Source: an uncultured Eubacteriales bacterium (lineage in GTDB: Bacteria; Bacillota; Clostridia; Lachnospirales; Lachnospiraceae). From it: 64,000 nucleotides of DNA. Below, piece after piece: positions 35,311 to 44,366 of this stretch (its first letter is position 1; the number at the start of each line of letters is the position of its first letter). The DNA is taken from assembly GCA_900316115.1 (NCBI GenBank), contig ONBN01000002.1, forward strand, positions 32,082 to 96,081, written 5' to 3'. Position numbers and translations under genes: made by a program. The notes beneath the pieces were generated by a model. The model was given only the letters and a program-made list of their open reading frames with translations. It had not been told where the DNA came from and made no database searches.

Positions 35311-37950
35311 TTATTTCAACTGTCCTTCCAGAATACCAGCTACTGCTGCAATAGCCTCATCTGCTTTTTCAGGATTACGTCCGCCGGCCTGGGCCATATT
35401 CGGACGTCCGCCACCGCCGCCGCCAACAATAGCAGCCACAGCTTTTACAAGATTACCTGCATGTGCTCCTGCCTTCTGGGCAGCATCCGTAGCCATGGCA
35501 AGTACATTTACCTTACCATCATTCACTGCTGCAAGGACAACTACGCCTTCGCCCAGTTTTTCCTTCAGCTGATCGCCCAGGTCACGAAGTCCGTTCATAT
35601 CAACGCCCTCTACCTTTGCAGCAAGAAGGCGAATGCCCTTCACTTCCACAACCTGATCCATAACGTCCCCAAGTGCTCCCTGTGCCAGCTTACTCTTAAG
35701 GGATTCGTTCTCGGAAGATACTGCCTTTAATTCACTTTGCAGATGCTGGATCTTCTCCACTACCTGAGATGGATTTGCCTTTAATGCTTTGGCAGCTTCC
35801 TGAAGCATTTCTTCCTGTTTCTTGTAATATTCGATAACACCTTGGCCTGTAAGAGCCTCAATACGGCGTACACCTGCTGCAATACCTGCTTCGGAAACAA
35901 TCTTGAACAGCATGATCTCCCCTGTATTTGCTACATGGGTACCACCGCAAAGTTCCTTGGAGAAGTCCCCCATGGAAACCACACGTACATTCTGGGTGTA
36001 TTTCTCTCCGAACAATGCCATAGCTCCGGATTTCTTTGCTTCCTCAATATCCATCACATTTGTATTAACAGGAAGGGATGCCTGGATCTTTTCATTTACA
36101 AGATCCTCTACCTTTGACAGTTCTTCACTGGTCATTGCCTGGAAATGAGCAAAGTCAAAACGCAGTCTGTCTGGTGTTACAAGGGAACCCTTCTGCTCTA
36201 CATGTGCACCAAGTACAACCTTTAATGCCTTCTGAAGCAGATGTGTAGCACTGTGGTTCTTCTCTGTATCTTTTCTTGCCTGGCTGTCCACGATCAGAGA
36301 AACGGTCTCTCCCTCTGAGATCATGCCAGACTCCATGTAACCAACATGGCCAAACTTGCCGCCACGAAGCTTAATGGTATCTTCTACAACAAATCTGCCA
36401 TTTGCAGTCTGGATCACACCAGTGTCGCCAACCTGACCGCCCATAGTTGCATAAAATGGTGTCTGCTCTACAAATACAGTACCCTTCTGTCCTTCCATAA
36501 GGGAAGATACTACTTCTGTCTCAGTAGTAAGAACGGTCACCTTGGAATCAAAAGTCAGATGATCATAGCCTACAAACTCAGTAGTAACAGAGGTATCGAT
36601 CTGGTCATATACTGTAGCATCTGCGCCCATGTAGTTTGTTACTTCACGGGCATCACGAGCTTTTTTCCTCTGCTCATCCATAGCAACCTTAAAGCCATCC
36701 TCGTCTACCTGGTATCCCTTTTCCTCCAGGATCTCTTTTGTAAGATCAAGAGGGAATCCATAAGTATCATACAGCTTGAATGCATTGGCACCGGAAAGTG
36801 TCTTCTCCCCTGCCTGGTTCATATCCTCTTCCATGTCGCCAAGGATACGCAGACCCTGGTCAATGGTCTTATTGAACTGATTCTCTTCATTGGTAAGTAC
36901 CCTGAAGATGAAATCCTTCTTTTCTTCCAGCTCCGGATATCCGTCCTTGGAACCATTGATCACTTCCTCACTAAGCTTGGAAAGGAATGCTCCCTCAATA
37001 CCAAGAAGGCGTCCATGACGGGCTGCACGGCGGATCAGACGGCGAAGTACATAGCCTCTTCCTTCATTGGTAGGCATAATACCATCAGAGATCATAAATG
37101 TAGCAGAACGGATATGGTCTGTGATCAGACGGATAGAAACATCATACTCATGCTTCACGCCGTACTCTTTGCCTGAAATCTTGCTTACAAGATTACGCAG
37201 GGAGCAGATGGTATCCACATCAAAAATGGAATCCACATCCTGTACAACTACAGCCAGACGCTCAAGCCCCATACCTGTATCAATATTCTTCTGTTTCAGT
37301 TCTGTATAATTGCCGTTTCCGTCATTCTCAAACTGTGTAAAAACATCGTTCCAGACTTCCATATAGCGGTCACAGTCACAGCCAACTGTACAGCCTGGCT
37401 TACCGCAGCCATACTTCTCACCACGGTCATAATAGATCTCTGAACATGGACCGCAAGGACCTGCTCCATGCTCCCAGAAGTTGTCTTCTTTGCCGAATTT
37501 GAAAATACGCTCTGCCGGGATGCCGATCTCTTTATTCCAGATCTGGAAAGCTTCATCATCATCCACATATACAGAAGGGTACAGTCTGTCCGGATCCAGT
37601 CCTACTACCTGTGTAAGGAACTCCCAGGACCAGTTCAGTGCCTCTCTCTTAAAGTAATCGCCAAAGGAAAAATTACCAAGCATCTCAAAAAATGTACCAT
37701 GACGGGCAGTCTTTCCTACGTTCTCAATATCACCTGTACGGATGCACTTCTGACAGGTACTTACCCTTGTGCGAGGCGGCTTCTCAGCTCCTGTAAAGTA
37801 TGGTTTTAAAGGTGTCATACCTGCATTGATCAGAAGAACACTTTTGTCTCCCTGAGGAACCAGGGGAAAGCTTTTCATTACAAGGTGTCCCTTGCTTTCC
37901 ATGAAATCCAGAAACATCTTTCGAAGTTCGTTCACTCCGTATTTCTTCAT
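35311..37950 (-). CDS. alaS: Alanine--tRNA ligase
   Basis: The 879-residue enzyme is full length. The class II aminoacylation core opens MKKYGVNELRKMFLDFMESKGH. The editing domain has the metal motifs HSATH (near 565) and CGGTH (near 665), and a DHHA1 C-terminal domain follows. It charges tRNA-Ala and clears Ser/Gly mischarging. It lies downstream of tyrS (86-base gap), and no separate T-box precedes it. Confidence 0.97.
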   Translation of the reverse strand: MKKYGVNELRKMFLDFMESKGHLVMKSFPLVPQGDKSVLLINAGMTPLKPYFTGAEKPPRTRVSTCQKCIRTGDIENVGKTARHGTFFEMLGNFSFGDYFKREALNWSWEFLTQVVGLDPDRLYPSVYVDDDEAFQIWNKEIGIPAERIFKFGKEDNFWEHGAGPCGPCSEIYYDRGEKYGCGKPGCTVGCDCDRYMEVWNDVFTQFENDGNGNYTELKQKNIDTGMGLERLAVVVQDVDSIFDVDTICSLRNLVSKISGKEYGVKHEYDVSIRLITDHIRSATFMISDGIMPTNEGRGYVLRRLIRRAARHGRLLGIEGAFLSKLSEEVINGSKDGYPELEEKKDFIFRVLTNEENQFNKTIDQGLRILGDMEEDMNQAGEKTLSGANAFKLYDTYGFPLDLTKEILEEKGYQVDEDGFKVAMDEQRKKARDAREVTNYMGADATVYDQIDTSVTTEFVGYDHLTFDSKVTVLTTETEVVSSLMEGQKGTVFVEQTPFYATMGGQVGDTGVIQTANGRFVVEDTIKLRGGKFGHVGYMESGMISEGETVSLIVDSQARKDTEKNHSATHLLQKALKVVLGAHVEQKGSLVTPDRLRFDFAHFQAMTSEELSKVEDLVNEKIQASLPVNTNVMDIEEAKKSGAMALFGEKYTQNVRVVSMGDFSKELCGGTHVANTGEIMLFKIVSEAGIAAGVRRIEALTGQGVIEYYKKQEEMLQEAAKALKANPSQVVEKIQHLQSELKAVSSENESLKSKLAQGALGDVMDQVVEVKGIRLLAAKVEGVDMNGLRDLGDQLKEKLGEGVVVLAAVNDGKVNVLAMATDAAQKAGAHAGNLVKAVAAIVGGGGGGRPNMAQAGGRNPEKADEAIAAVAGILEGQLK

Positions 37951-38036
37951 TTCTATTTCCTCCTACATCGTTCAGAATGTCCACAGCCGCTTGTTTGCAG
38001 CTGCGGAAGCACTGTTTTTTATCTTAACATATCTTA

Positions 38037-39266
38037 TTATTTTAAGCAAACTCTATTGAATTTTTTCTTTCCACGCTTCAGGATCACACCTTCACCCTGG
38101 AAGTCTTCTTTTTTCATGGCATGTCGGATGTCTGTATTCTTCTCTCCGTCAATGGAAACCCCGCCCTGCTCAATGGCTCTTCTGCCCTCTGAACGGGTAG
38201 GAACAAGACCTGATTTTACAAGAAGAGTGATCAGATCAATGGTTCCATCCTCTGCAAAATCACTTTCCTCAAGCTCTGTACATGGCATATGGGCTGTATC
38301 TGCACTGCCGCCGAACAGTGCCTGTGCACCGGCCTGGGCCTTCTTTGCCTCTTCTTCTCCGTGAACAAGTTCTGTCAGCTGGTATGCCAGGATATCTTTG
38401 CCTTTGTTCAGCTGGCTTCCTTCCCATTTCTCCATCTCCTGGATCTCCTCCAGAGGAAGGAAGGTAAGAAGTTTCATGCATTTGATCACATCTGCATCAT
38501 CTACATTACGCCAGTACTGGTAGAAATCAAATGGAGAGGTTTTATTAGGATCCAGCCATACAGCTCCGGACTGGGTTTTGCCCATCTTCTTGCCCTCTGA
38601 ATTAAGCAGAAGAGTGATGGTCATTGCATAAGCATCTTTGCCCAGCTTTCTGCGGATCAGCTCTGTACCGCCCAGCATGTTGCTCCACTGGTCATCGCCG
38701 CCGAACTGCATATTGCAGCCGTATTTCTGGAACAGCATGTAGAAGTCATAGCTCTGCATGATCATGTAGTTAAATTCAAGGAAGCTTAAGCCTCTTTCCA
38801 TACGCTGCTTGTAACACTCAGCTGTCAGCATTCTGTTGACTGAGAAATGAGGGCCAACCTCTCTTAAAAGCTCTACATAATTCAGGTTCATCAGCCAGTC
38901 TGCATTATTCACCATCATAGCCTTGCCATCTGAAAAATCAATAAAGCGTTCCATCTGCTTCTTGAAACAGTCAATGTTATGCTGAATGGTTTCCTTAGTC
39001 ATCATCTGACGCATATCCGTTCTGCCGGATGGATCTCCGATCATACCTGTGCCGCCGCCTAACAGTGCGATCGGGCGGTTGCCTGCCATCTGAAGACGTT
39101 TCATCAGGCAAAGTGCCATAAAGTGTCCTACATGAAGACTGTCTGCAGTAGGATCAAAGCCAATATAAAATGTGGCTTTACCATTATTTACCATTTCCTT
39201 GATCTCATCTTCGTCTGTTACCTGTGCGATCAGGCCTCTTGCTTTCAGTTCTTCCCAAACTGTCAT
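38037..39266 (-). CDS. tyrS: Tyrosine--tRNA ligase
   Basis: The 409-residue class I synthetase has the HIGH-type motif HVGH in DSLHVGHFMAL near residue 40, the KMSKS-type motif KMGKT near 228, and a C-terminal S4-like RNA-binding domain (SEGRRAIEQGGVSIDG). The KMGKT form is typical of the TyrS group in Clostridia. It is controlled by the T-box leader upstream, whose specifier reads UAC (Tyr). Confidence 0.97.
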   Translation of the reverse strand: MTVWEELKARGLIAQVTDEDEIKEMVNNGKATFYIGFDPTADSLHVGHFMALCLMKRLQMAGNRPIALLGGGTGMIGDPSGRTDMRQMMTKETIQHNIDCFKKQMERFIDFSDGKAMMVNNADWLMNLNYVELLREVGPHFSVNRMLTAECYKQRMERGLSFLEFNYMIMQSYDFYMLFQKYGCNMQFGGDDQWSNMLGGTELIRRKLGKDAYAMTITLLLNSEGKKMGKTQSGAVWLDPNKTSPFDFYQYWRNVDDADVIKCMKLLTFLPLEEIQEMEKWEGSQLNKGKDILAYQLTELVHGEEEAKKAQAGAQALFGGSADTAHMPCTELEESDFAEDGTIDLITLLVKSGLVPTRSEGRRAIEQGGVSIDGEKNTDIRHAMKKEDFQGEGVILKRGKKKFNRVCLK

Positions 39267-39285
39267 TTTTCTTTCCTCCTGTTAA

Positions 39286-39580
39286 TAAAAAAGTCCCGGT
39301 TCCTTGTCCTTTTAGGACGAGAACCGGGATCCCGTGATACCACCTAAATTTGCTGAGAACTCACATTCTCTGCCTCCGTAAGTGACTGGCCTCTTAAGCA
39401 AATCACTCCAGCATTGTAACGGACGCCACACCGCCGCAGCCTACTAAGATACATCATCTGTTTGGTACGGAACTCCGGGACGTATTCACATAATTTCCAC
39501 CTGCGCCTCTCACCCTCCGGCTGCTCTCTGTAGGCTTATCCTTATGCTACTCTTTCCCATCCAAGTCTTTTTCTGATATA
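39286..39580 (-). ncRNA. T-box leader, Tyr-specific, controlling tyrS
   Basis: The minus strand carries the T-box motif TTTAGGTGGTATCACGGG (39348-39331) followed by a strong terminator stem (39332-39293) and six T. Stem I upstream has AGAGA and GGTGG elements and the specifier loop GTGAA-TAC-GTCCC; the TAC at 39484-39482 is a Tyr codon, agreeing with the gene below. Uncharged tRNA-Tyr should favour the antiterminator and allow tyrS (and perhaps alaS) transcription. Confidence 0.93.
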
Positions 39581-39586
39581 TTTGCA

Positions 39587-39615
39587 AGTATACAAAGATG
39601 CCCTGAAAAAGTCAA
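39587..39615 (-). promoter_or_regulatory. Promoter of the tyrS T-box transcript
   Basis: TTGACT (39615-39610) and TATACT (39592-39587) on the minus strand, 17 bases apart. The -35 falls in the loop and descending arm of a CCCTGGAAAAG/CTTTTTCAGGG stem, which may terminate the MutS-like gene upstream. Confidence 0.75.
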
Positions 39616-39699
39616 GGCTTTTCCAGGGTGCTTTTACAACTTAATGCAATGCAGTCACCGTTTTAAAAGAAATCTGCACCATACCAAAATTATAAAAAA

Positions 39700-41400
39700 T
39701 CAGTTTAATGTTTTCCATACTCCTGTTCTTTCAAAGTTCTCTGCTGCCATCCCGGCAGCCTTTACGATCTCAGGATCATACCCAAGCATATCCAGAAGAC
39801 GGATGGCATTTCTTGTGGTAGCACGGCCCTTTCTCAGGATATAATTGAATACCACTTCATGCTCCTGCACTTCTTCCTGGAAATGATAATTCTCATAAAC
39901 ACCATTCAGCATATAAGAAAGTTCAATATCATGGGTAGCTGCAAAGGGCAGGATCCATTTCTTATCAAAAGCATTCAGGATCTGGGAAGATGCTGCGATC
40001 CTTTCGATGGTATTGGTGCCTCTTAACACTTCGTCAATAATACACAGCAAAGGCTCTTCTTTTTTGCTTTCATCCAGTATTCTTTTCAAAGACTTGATCT
40101 CTACAATGAAATAACTTTCTCCACCGGACAGGTCATCCCGAAGAGCCATAGATGTCATAATTTTAAGAAAAGGTGCTCTGTAACAGCTGCAGGTACAGGT
40201 AAGGAGTGTCTGTGCCAAAATACTGTTCAAAGCCACATTCTTAAGGAATGTGGACTTTCCGGAAGCATTGGATCCAGTCACAAGGGTACCGCCCTTCGCC
40301 TGGATACTGTTGGCAACTGCTTCTGTAAGAAGGGGATGATACAGATCTGCTGCCTCCATGGAAACAGCCTGGCCTGTATAAGGCAAAAACTCCGGCCTGC
40401 ACCAAAGAGACAGCATTTCCCGAAAAGATGCAATGGAAATGGCTGCATCCAATTCTCCAATACTCTGGATCATCTGCAGGATCTGCCCGGTCTTTCCCTG
40501 AACCTGATCCAGCAGGCTGTTATATACAAGAATATCAATATGAGTCAGCATACGCACATAGTCCATCACCACCTGCAGACCGTCCCCGCTTCCATTCCCG
40601 CCGGTGATAAATACGGATCTTTTCCGGATCTTGTGGAAAGCCTTCCTGCCCTCCCGGATCCCATCCATCTGTTCCTTCACCTCAGGCCAGTTCACAGTCT
40701 CCAGTTCATCCGCAGCAGAAAGCATACGCATCAGCTGTGAAAAACAGAGCAGATATGCTTCGATCAGCTTTCTGTCTCTTCCTGCATAATATACTACCAC
40801 ATTGGTAACCATGATGATCAGCAGAAAGAAAAACCCATATACCGGATAAAAAGGAAGAACAGCCAGACTTGCTAGAAGCGCCAGAAGAAGGGTCACATGG
40901 ATCCCTGTATGCACTCTTGGGGCATCCTTTAAAGCCATCACTGTATCAGACAATGAGCCAGTACCATTCTTGCCAACCTTCGCCAGAGACATAAGAAGCG
41001 TTTCTCTTTTTTGCTGAGAAGAAGAGAAAAACCGGATCAGGTTCTCTCGTTTGTCTGCCTCTTCCTGGGAAAATAAGGGAATCCTCATCATGGAGTAAAG
41101 TACATCCTCTCCCGGAGAGGAAATGGTCTGATTCACCATCATGTACACACTGTCCAGATCCAGGTCATTCCAGGTAATATCATCAATGTAAAAATGATCC
41201 TCTTTTCTCCGCTCATAGTAATGGGCGATTTTTTCCAGATCCCCTGCCTCATACCTGCGCTGTGACGGCTTTCCATATGCGTTCCTGATCCTTTGGAGAA
41301 GCTGTCTCTGATTCTTCTTATTCTCACGTAGTATCCATATGACAAACAGCAGGATAAATCCTGCTGCCATCAAAATCGTTGTAAGGTACGAACTATTCAT
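39700..41400 (-). CDS. MutS-related ATPase with membrane-anchored N-terminus
   Basis: 566 residues. A helix at 6-26 and two more around 170-210 are hydrophobic. The C-terminal half is a MutS domain V ATPase with Walker A SNASGKST near 378, a Walker B CIIDEVLRGTNT near 455 and the family His in FAATHD. The MutS mismatch-binding domains are absent, so it is not classical MutS. Such MutS-like membrane proteins are common in Lachnospiraceae, function unknown. It follows the cell-wall hydrolase gene by 12 bases, so both may share the promoter at 42865-42893. Confidence 0.82.
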   Translation of the reverse strand: MNSSYLTTILMAAGFILLFVIWILRENKKNQRQLLQRIRNAYGKPSQRRYEAGDLEKIAHYYERRKEDHFYIDDITWNDLDLDSVYMMVNQTISSPGEDVLYSMMRIPLFSQEEADKRENLIRFFSSSQQKRETLLMSLAKVGKNGTGSLSDTVMALKDAPRVHTGIHVTLLLALLASLAVLPFYPVYGFFFLLIIMVTNVVVYYAGRDRKLIEAYLLCFSQLMRMLSAADELETVNWPEVKEQMDGIREGRKAFHKIRKRSVFITGGNGSGDGLQVVMDYVRMLTHIDILVYNSLLDQVQGKTGQILQMIQSIGELDAAISIASFREMLSLWCRPEFLPYTGQAVSMEAADLYHPLLTEAVANSIQAKGGTLVTGSNASGKSTFLKNVALNSILAQTLLTCTCSCYRAPFLKIMTSMALRDDLSGGESYFIVEIKSLKRILDESKKEEPLLCIIDEVLRGTNTIERIAASSQILNAFDKKWILPFAATHDIELSYMLNGVYENYHFQEEVQEHEVVFNYILRKGRATTRNAIRLLDMLGYDPEIVKAAGMAAENFERTGVWKTLN

Positions 41401-41412
41401 CGCCAGTCTCCT

Positions 41413-42795
41413 TTATACCCAGTCAACAAAAAACATATGATCCTTATACTGACAGGACTTTACTTTGCTGAAGTTAAGCGGCTGTTTCCAGTATGCACTG
41501 ATTGTCATGAAATACATGTAATTGAAATCTTTTGTATTGACACCCTTCAGTGTTCTCTTTGTCCCATTTGTCACATAATCATTAAAAATCTTCATTGCCT
41601 CGCTGGCCGCTTTATAGGCAAGTTCCCTGTTATCAAACTGCCCATTCAGACGCTTCAGGAGCACTCCGTTTGTCACAACAGAATACTGTGGGAATGTAGT
41701 ACCATGGTACAGCACGTAGCGTACACTGGATGGAAACTCCCTGTCTGCCTTAATGGTACGGTTCAGCACAGTAAGTACAACTGCTTCCATGCCAACCAGC
41801 CCCTGATTGCCAGCTTCTGACTCACAGAATGCTGCCAGAAGATCCAGATCAGACTTTTCTCCATTGGCAACACCCGGATGACTGAGATACTCCTTCATCA
41901 CTGTATAATTTCTGGCGTTTTTCTCATCATAAACTACAATGGTCTTATCATTGGCAACCACATTGGGAGCACCAACCTCAGTGGCAACACCGCAGGCACT
42001 GAACTTATAGGACTTTCCATCAATAACAGCTGTGGTGCTGGTGTACATAACCCCTTTAGAATTAAAGTAATATGTCTTGCCATTTAAGGTAAGCCAGCCG
42101 ATCTGTGCATGTCCATCAGTAGGATTAAAATAATATTTCTTCTTTGAAATGGTATAAAAGCCCTTCTGATAGCGGAAGCCTGTAGACTTCACAAAGTAGT
42201 AGTAAGCTCCGTCCACCTTCTGAAGCCCTGTATACATAAACCCGCTCTTTGGACTGAAGTACCGGGCATGCTGTTTGGAGTTCACCACCCAGCCAGTAGC
42301 CATACGTCCGGAACTGGAAAAGTAGCGCTTCCGCCCGGAAGCAGTCACCCAGCCTTTCAGCATGGCGCCTGTATCCTTCTTGAAGTAATACCTGTATCCG
42401 TTACTGTCCTTCATCCAGCCAGTGACCATACGTCCGGTTGCAGGAGAAAAATATCTGGTGATCCCGGTCTTGTCCTTTACAAATCCGGTTGCCATGATCC
42501 CTTTGCCCATGGAAAAATACCGTACTCTTCTGCCTTTGCTGTCCAGCTGCCAGCCCTTTACCTGAACTCCTGTTTTTTTATTGAAATAATATTTCTTGCC
42601 ATTTAAGTTCAGCCAGCCTTTATGCTTCTTGCCAGTGGAATCTATGTAGTATGTTTTTCCTTTTACGGTATGAAAGCCCTGTGTGGCCGCCTTAACCTCT
42701 CCGGCTCCCATATGTAAGGTCAGCACTGCTGCAAACACTGCCAGCAGCACCAGTATCATATGGTTCCTGGAAGCTCTTTTTGCTTTTTCACTCAT
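41413..42795 (-). CDS. Cell-wall-binding repeat protein with SleB-type hydrolase domain
   Basis: 460 residues from ATG 42795 (GGAG 8 bases before). A signal peptide covers about 1-37 (ending VKA). About ten aromatic/Gly repeats of 20-22 residues (patterns such as GKKYYFN...GVQVKGW) fill residues 40-270 and should bind the wall. The C-terminal 150 residues are a hydrolase_2/SleB domain with AAFCESEAGNQG (catalytic Glu) and VVLTVLNR. It probably cleaves peptidoglycan glycan strands outside the cell, in germination or wall turnover. It reads from a consensus promoter next to a repeat array. Confidence 0.87.
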   Translation of the reverse strand: MSEKAKRASRNHMILVLLAVFAAVLTLHMGAGEVKAATQGFHTVKGKTYYIDSTGKKHKGWLNLNGKKYYFNKKTGVQVKGWQLDSKGRRVRYFSMGKGIMATGFVKDKTGITRYFSPATGRMVTGWMKDSNGYRYYFKKDTGAMLKGWVTASGRKRYFSSSGRMATGWVVNSKQHARYFSPKSGFMYTGLQKVDGAYYYFVKSTGFRYQKGFYTISKKKYYFNPTDGHAQIGWLTLNGKTYYFNSKGVMYTSTTAVIDGKSYKFSACGVATEVGAPNVVANDKTIVVYDEKNARNYTVMKEYLSHPGVANGEKSDLDLLAAFCESEAGNQGLVGMEAVVLTVLNRTIKADREFPSSVRYVLYHGTTFPQYSVVTNGVLLKRLNGQFDNRELAYKAASEAMKIFNDYVTNGTKRTLKGVNTKDFNYMYFMTISAYWKQPLNFSKVKSCQYKDHMFFVDWV

Positions 42796-42864
42796 ATCCA
42801 TCTCTCCGTTTGTCAAATTATGTCGATTTCATTTCAAAGATTACAAAGTTGTTAAATTTCTTTC

Positions 42865-42893
42865 ATTATATCCTAATCTTGCAAATCTGTCAA
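42865..42893 (-). promoter_or_regulatory. Consensus sigma-A promoter of the SleB-type gene
   Basis: A perfect TTGACA (42893-42888) and a perfect TATAAT (42870-42865), 17 bases apart on the minus strand, about 70 bases before the start codon. The repeat array ends directly at the -35 box. Confidence 0.82.
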
Positions 42894-43058
42894 TTCATAG
42901 TGTTTTTGACTTCATAGCTTGAATTCATAACTTAACTTCACAGCATTTTCTACTTCATAGCATTTTCTACTTCATAGCATTTTCAGCATTCATAGTGCTT
43001 TTAATATTCATGGGGTCTTTAATATTCATAATGTTTTTAACCTCATAATATTTTTTAT
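42894..43058. repeat. Degenerate tandem array of a 13-18 bp unit
   Basis: About ten units of the form TTCATAG-N-TTTT-N run from 42894 to 43058. Unit starts lie at 42894, 42911, 42924, 42937, 42954, 42971, 42989, 43007, 43025 and 43042, giving steps of 17, 13, 13, 17, 17, 18, 18, 18 and 17. Two adjacent units (42954, 42971) are nearly identical; the rest have drifted. It fills the divergent spacer between the SleB-type gene (minus) and the Cys-rich gene (plus). Confidence 0.75.
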
Positions 43059-43118
43059 TCACACAGATCTTGTCCTGTTCATAAGATGGAGTGTAAACAA
43101 TTTCTGGAGGATTTTAAC

Positions 43119-43403
43119 ATGAGTGATTTAGCTGCTACAAACTGCGGATGTTCCGAGGAAAGATCCGGGTGCGGATGTGGATGTGACAACGGATGCGGAT
43201 GCAACAACGGTGGCTGCCTGGGCTTAAACAACCTGACAAACGGAAACCGCAACTGTACACTCTGGATCATCATCCTTCTTTGCCTTAGCGGATGCAACGG
43301 TTTTGGAAACAGCTGTAATGGCTGCGGCAACAATGACTGCAGCTGGCTGATCATTGTTCTTCTTCTGCTGTCCGGCTGTGGCGGATGCGGATGTGGCTGC
43401 TGA
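43119..43403 (+). CDS. Extremely Cys-rich small protein (chorion class high-cysteine HCB-like)
   Basis: 94 residues with 18 Cys, and Gly/Asn making up much of the rest. The N-terminal part (9-33) is CG-rich (CGCGCDNGCGCNNGGC). Then a hydrophobic block plus Cys/Gly tail occurs twice: CTLWIIILLCLSGCNG and CSWLIIVLLLLSGCGG. This resembles proteins annotated as chorion class high-cysteine HCB protein 13 in Clostridia, whose role is unknown. ATG 43119 has GGAGG 8 bases before it; an ATG 33 bases upstream has none. No leader-type cleavage motif or RiPP enzyme is nearby. A terminator follows. Confidence 0.75.
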   Translation: MSDLAATNCGCSEERSGCGCGCDNGCGCNNGGCLGLNNLTNGNRNCTLWIIILLCLSGCNGFGNSCNGCGNNDCSWLIIVLLLLSGCGGCGCGC

Positions 43404-43424
43404 CGACCATCCCTGTCCTGTTAG

Positions 43425-43446
43425 GGGGCGCTTAATGCGCCCCTTT
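43425..43446 (+). terminator. Terminator of the Cys-rich gene
   Basis: GGGGCGC pairs with GCGCCCC around a five-base loop, followed by TTT, 20 bases after the stop. The following spacer up to 43677 is pyrimidine-rich and shows no gene. Confidence 0.65.
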
Positions 43447-43677
43447 CCGCTGTCTCTGCCGCTCTCTTTCCCTTTCCTTTTGTTCCTTTCTTTTTCTTTC
43501 CACACATTCCAGATCTATTTCATAAAAGGCTGTTCCATCAAGAACCACCCGTTTTCTCTCATTTTCTTTCTTTTCCATACTGATCTCCTTTTTCATTCTT
43601 TCTAACAGTTTATGTCAAGAACCACTGTCCTGTCATATTTTAATAGTAAAATCATAAATTAATAAAGGGTCAGAGTA

Positions 43678-44007
43678 ATGGAAGAAGATGTACGTGTGCA
43701 GACTACTCTGGATCAGATGGTCACTTCCCACACCAGTCAGTTTTTAAAGGCTGCAATCCCTTATCTGCCTGCTGCCAGCAGACAGGTGTTATCGGTTTAT
43801 GTAAAAGCTGCGGAACTTCAAAATACCATGCAGCTTTTTTCCCATCAGGGAACGGAAATGCAGATCAGTTCCACACCCCAGGAGGATCCCACAGAAATTC
43901 TGAACGATATCCGTCGTTACTGCTATGGAGATACCAGAAAAAGCCTGGACCAGGCAGTAAACATGATGGCAATGCTGGAAATGATAAAAATCATGGGTCA
44001 GACCTGA
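43678..44007 (+). CDS. Hypothetical protein (109 residues, helical)
   Basis: I do not recognise a family. The protein is mostly helical, without membrane segments: a middle part (SQFLKAAIPYLPAASRQVLSVYVKAAEL) and a Met-rich end (AVNMMAMLEMIKIMG). GGGTCAGAG before the ATG is a modest ribosome site. It precedes the 90-residue gene by 21 bases and shares the pattern of a helical body ending in a Met/Ile-rich helix. Both look like soluble cytosolic partners. Confidence 0.65.
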   Translation: MEEDVRVQTTLDQMVTSHTSQFLKAAIPYLPAASRQVLSVYVKAAELQNTMQLFSHQGTEMQISSTPQEDPTEILNDIRRYCYGDTRKSLDQAVNMMAMLEMIKIMGQT

Positions 44008-44028
44008 CCCCTTTTTAGGAGGTTTTAA

Positions 44029-44301
44029 ATGGACGAAAACTGGAAAGACAACCCTAAGCTGTCACAGATGGACCGTGGAAAATTAGATATGCTTTCCCAG
44101 CTGGCCATGCAGGGAGCCGGAAAAAGCCCTTCCGAGCTGCTGCCTTACATTATGAATGCAGCTGCCCAGGGAAAACAGGCCGGAATGAATTTTTCTGGTA
44201 ATGAGATTGATACGATCATCCAGGTATTAAAAGCAGGAAAAAGTCCGGCTGAAGCCCAGAAGCTGGATCAGGTGGTGCGATTGATGAAAATGATCCGATA
44301 A
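44029..44301 (+). CDS. Hypothetical protein (90 residues, helical)
   Basis: No family recognised. The sequence MDENWKDNPKLSQMDRGKLD leads into helices with two related segments, GAGKSPSELLPYIMNAA and KAGKSPAEAQKLDQVV (both with GKSP), suggesting an internal duplication of a helical hairpin. A strong AGGAGG lies 7 bases before the ATG. It is paired with the 109-residue gene, and a terminator follows. Confidence 0.7.
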   Translation: MDENWKDNPKLSQMDRGKLDMLSQLAMQGAGKSPSELLPYIMNAAAQGKQAGMNFSGNEIDTIIQVLKAGKSPAEAQKLDQVVRLMKMIR

Positions 44302-44327
44302 CTCAGCCACCAAAAAGGACAGAAAAA

Positions 44328-44360
44328 CAGCCATGAACAATTCTCATCTGTTCATGGCTG
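44328..44360. terminator. Bidirectional terminator between the small-gene pair and cinA
   Basis: A perfect 12-base stem, CAGCCATGAACA with TGTTCATGGCTG, has a 9-base loop. TTTTT follows on the minus side and AATTATTTATT on the plus side. Confidence 0.85.
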
Positions 44361-44366
44361 AATTAT

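Noticed and set aside
42894-43058. The tandem array as a CRISPR
   Set aside because: Units are 13-18 bp with no unique spacers between them, and no cas genes occur.
43119-43403. Cys-rich gene as a RiPP or bacteriocin precursor
   Set aside because: No leader-cleavage motif, no modification enzyme, no exporter or immunity gene adjacent; kept only as an unknown Cys-rich protein.
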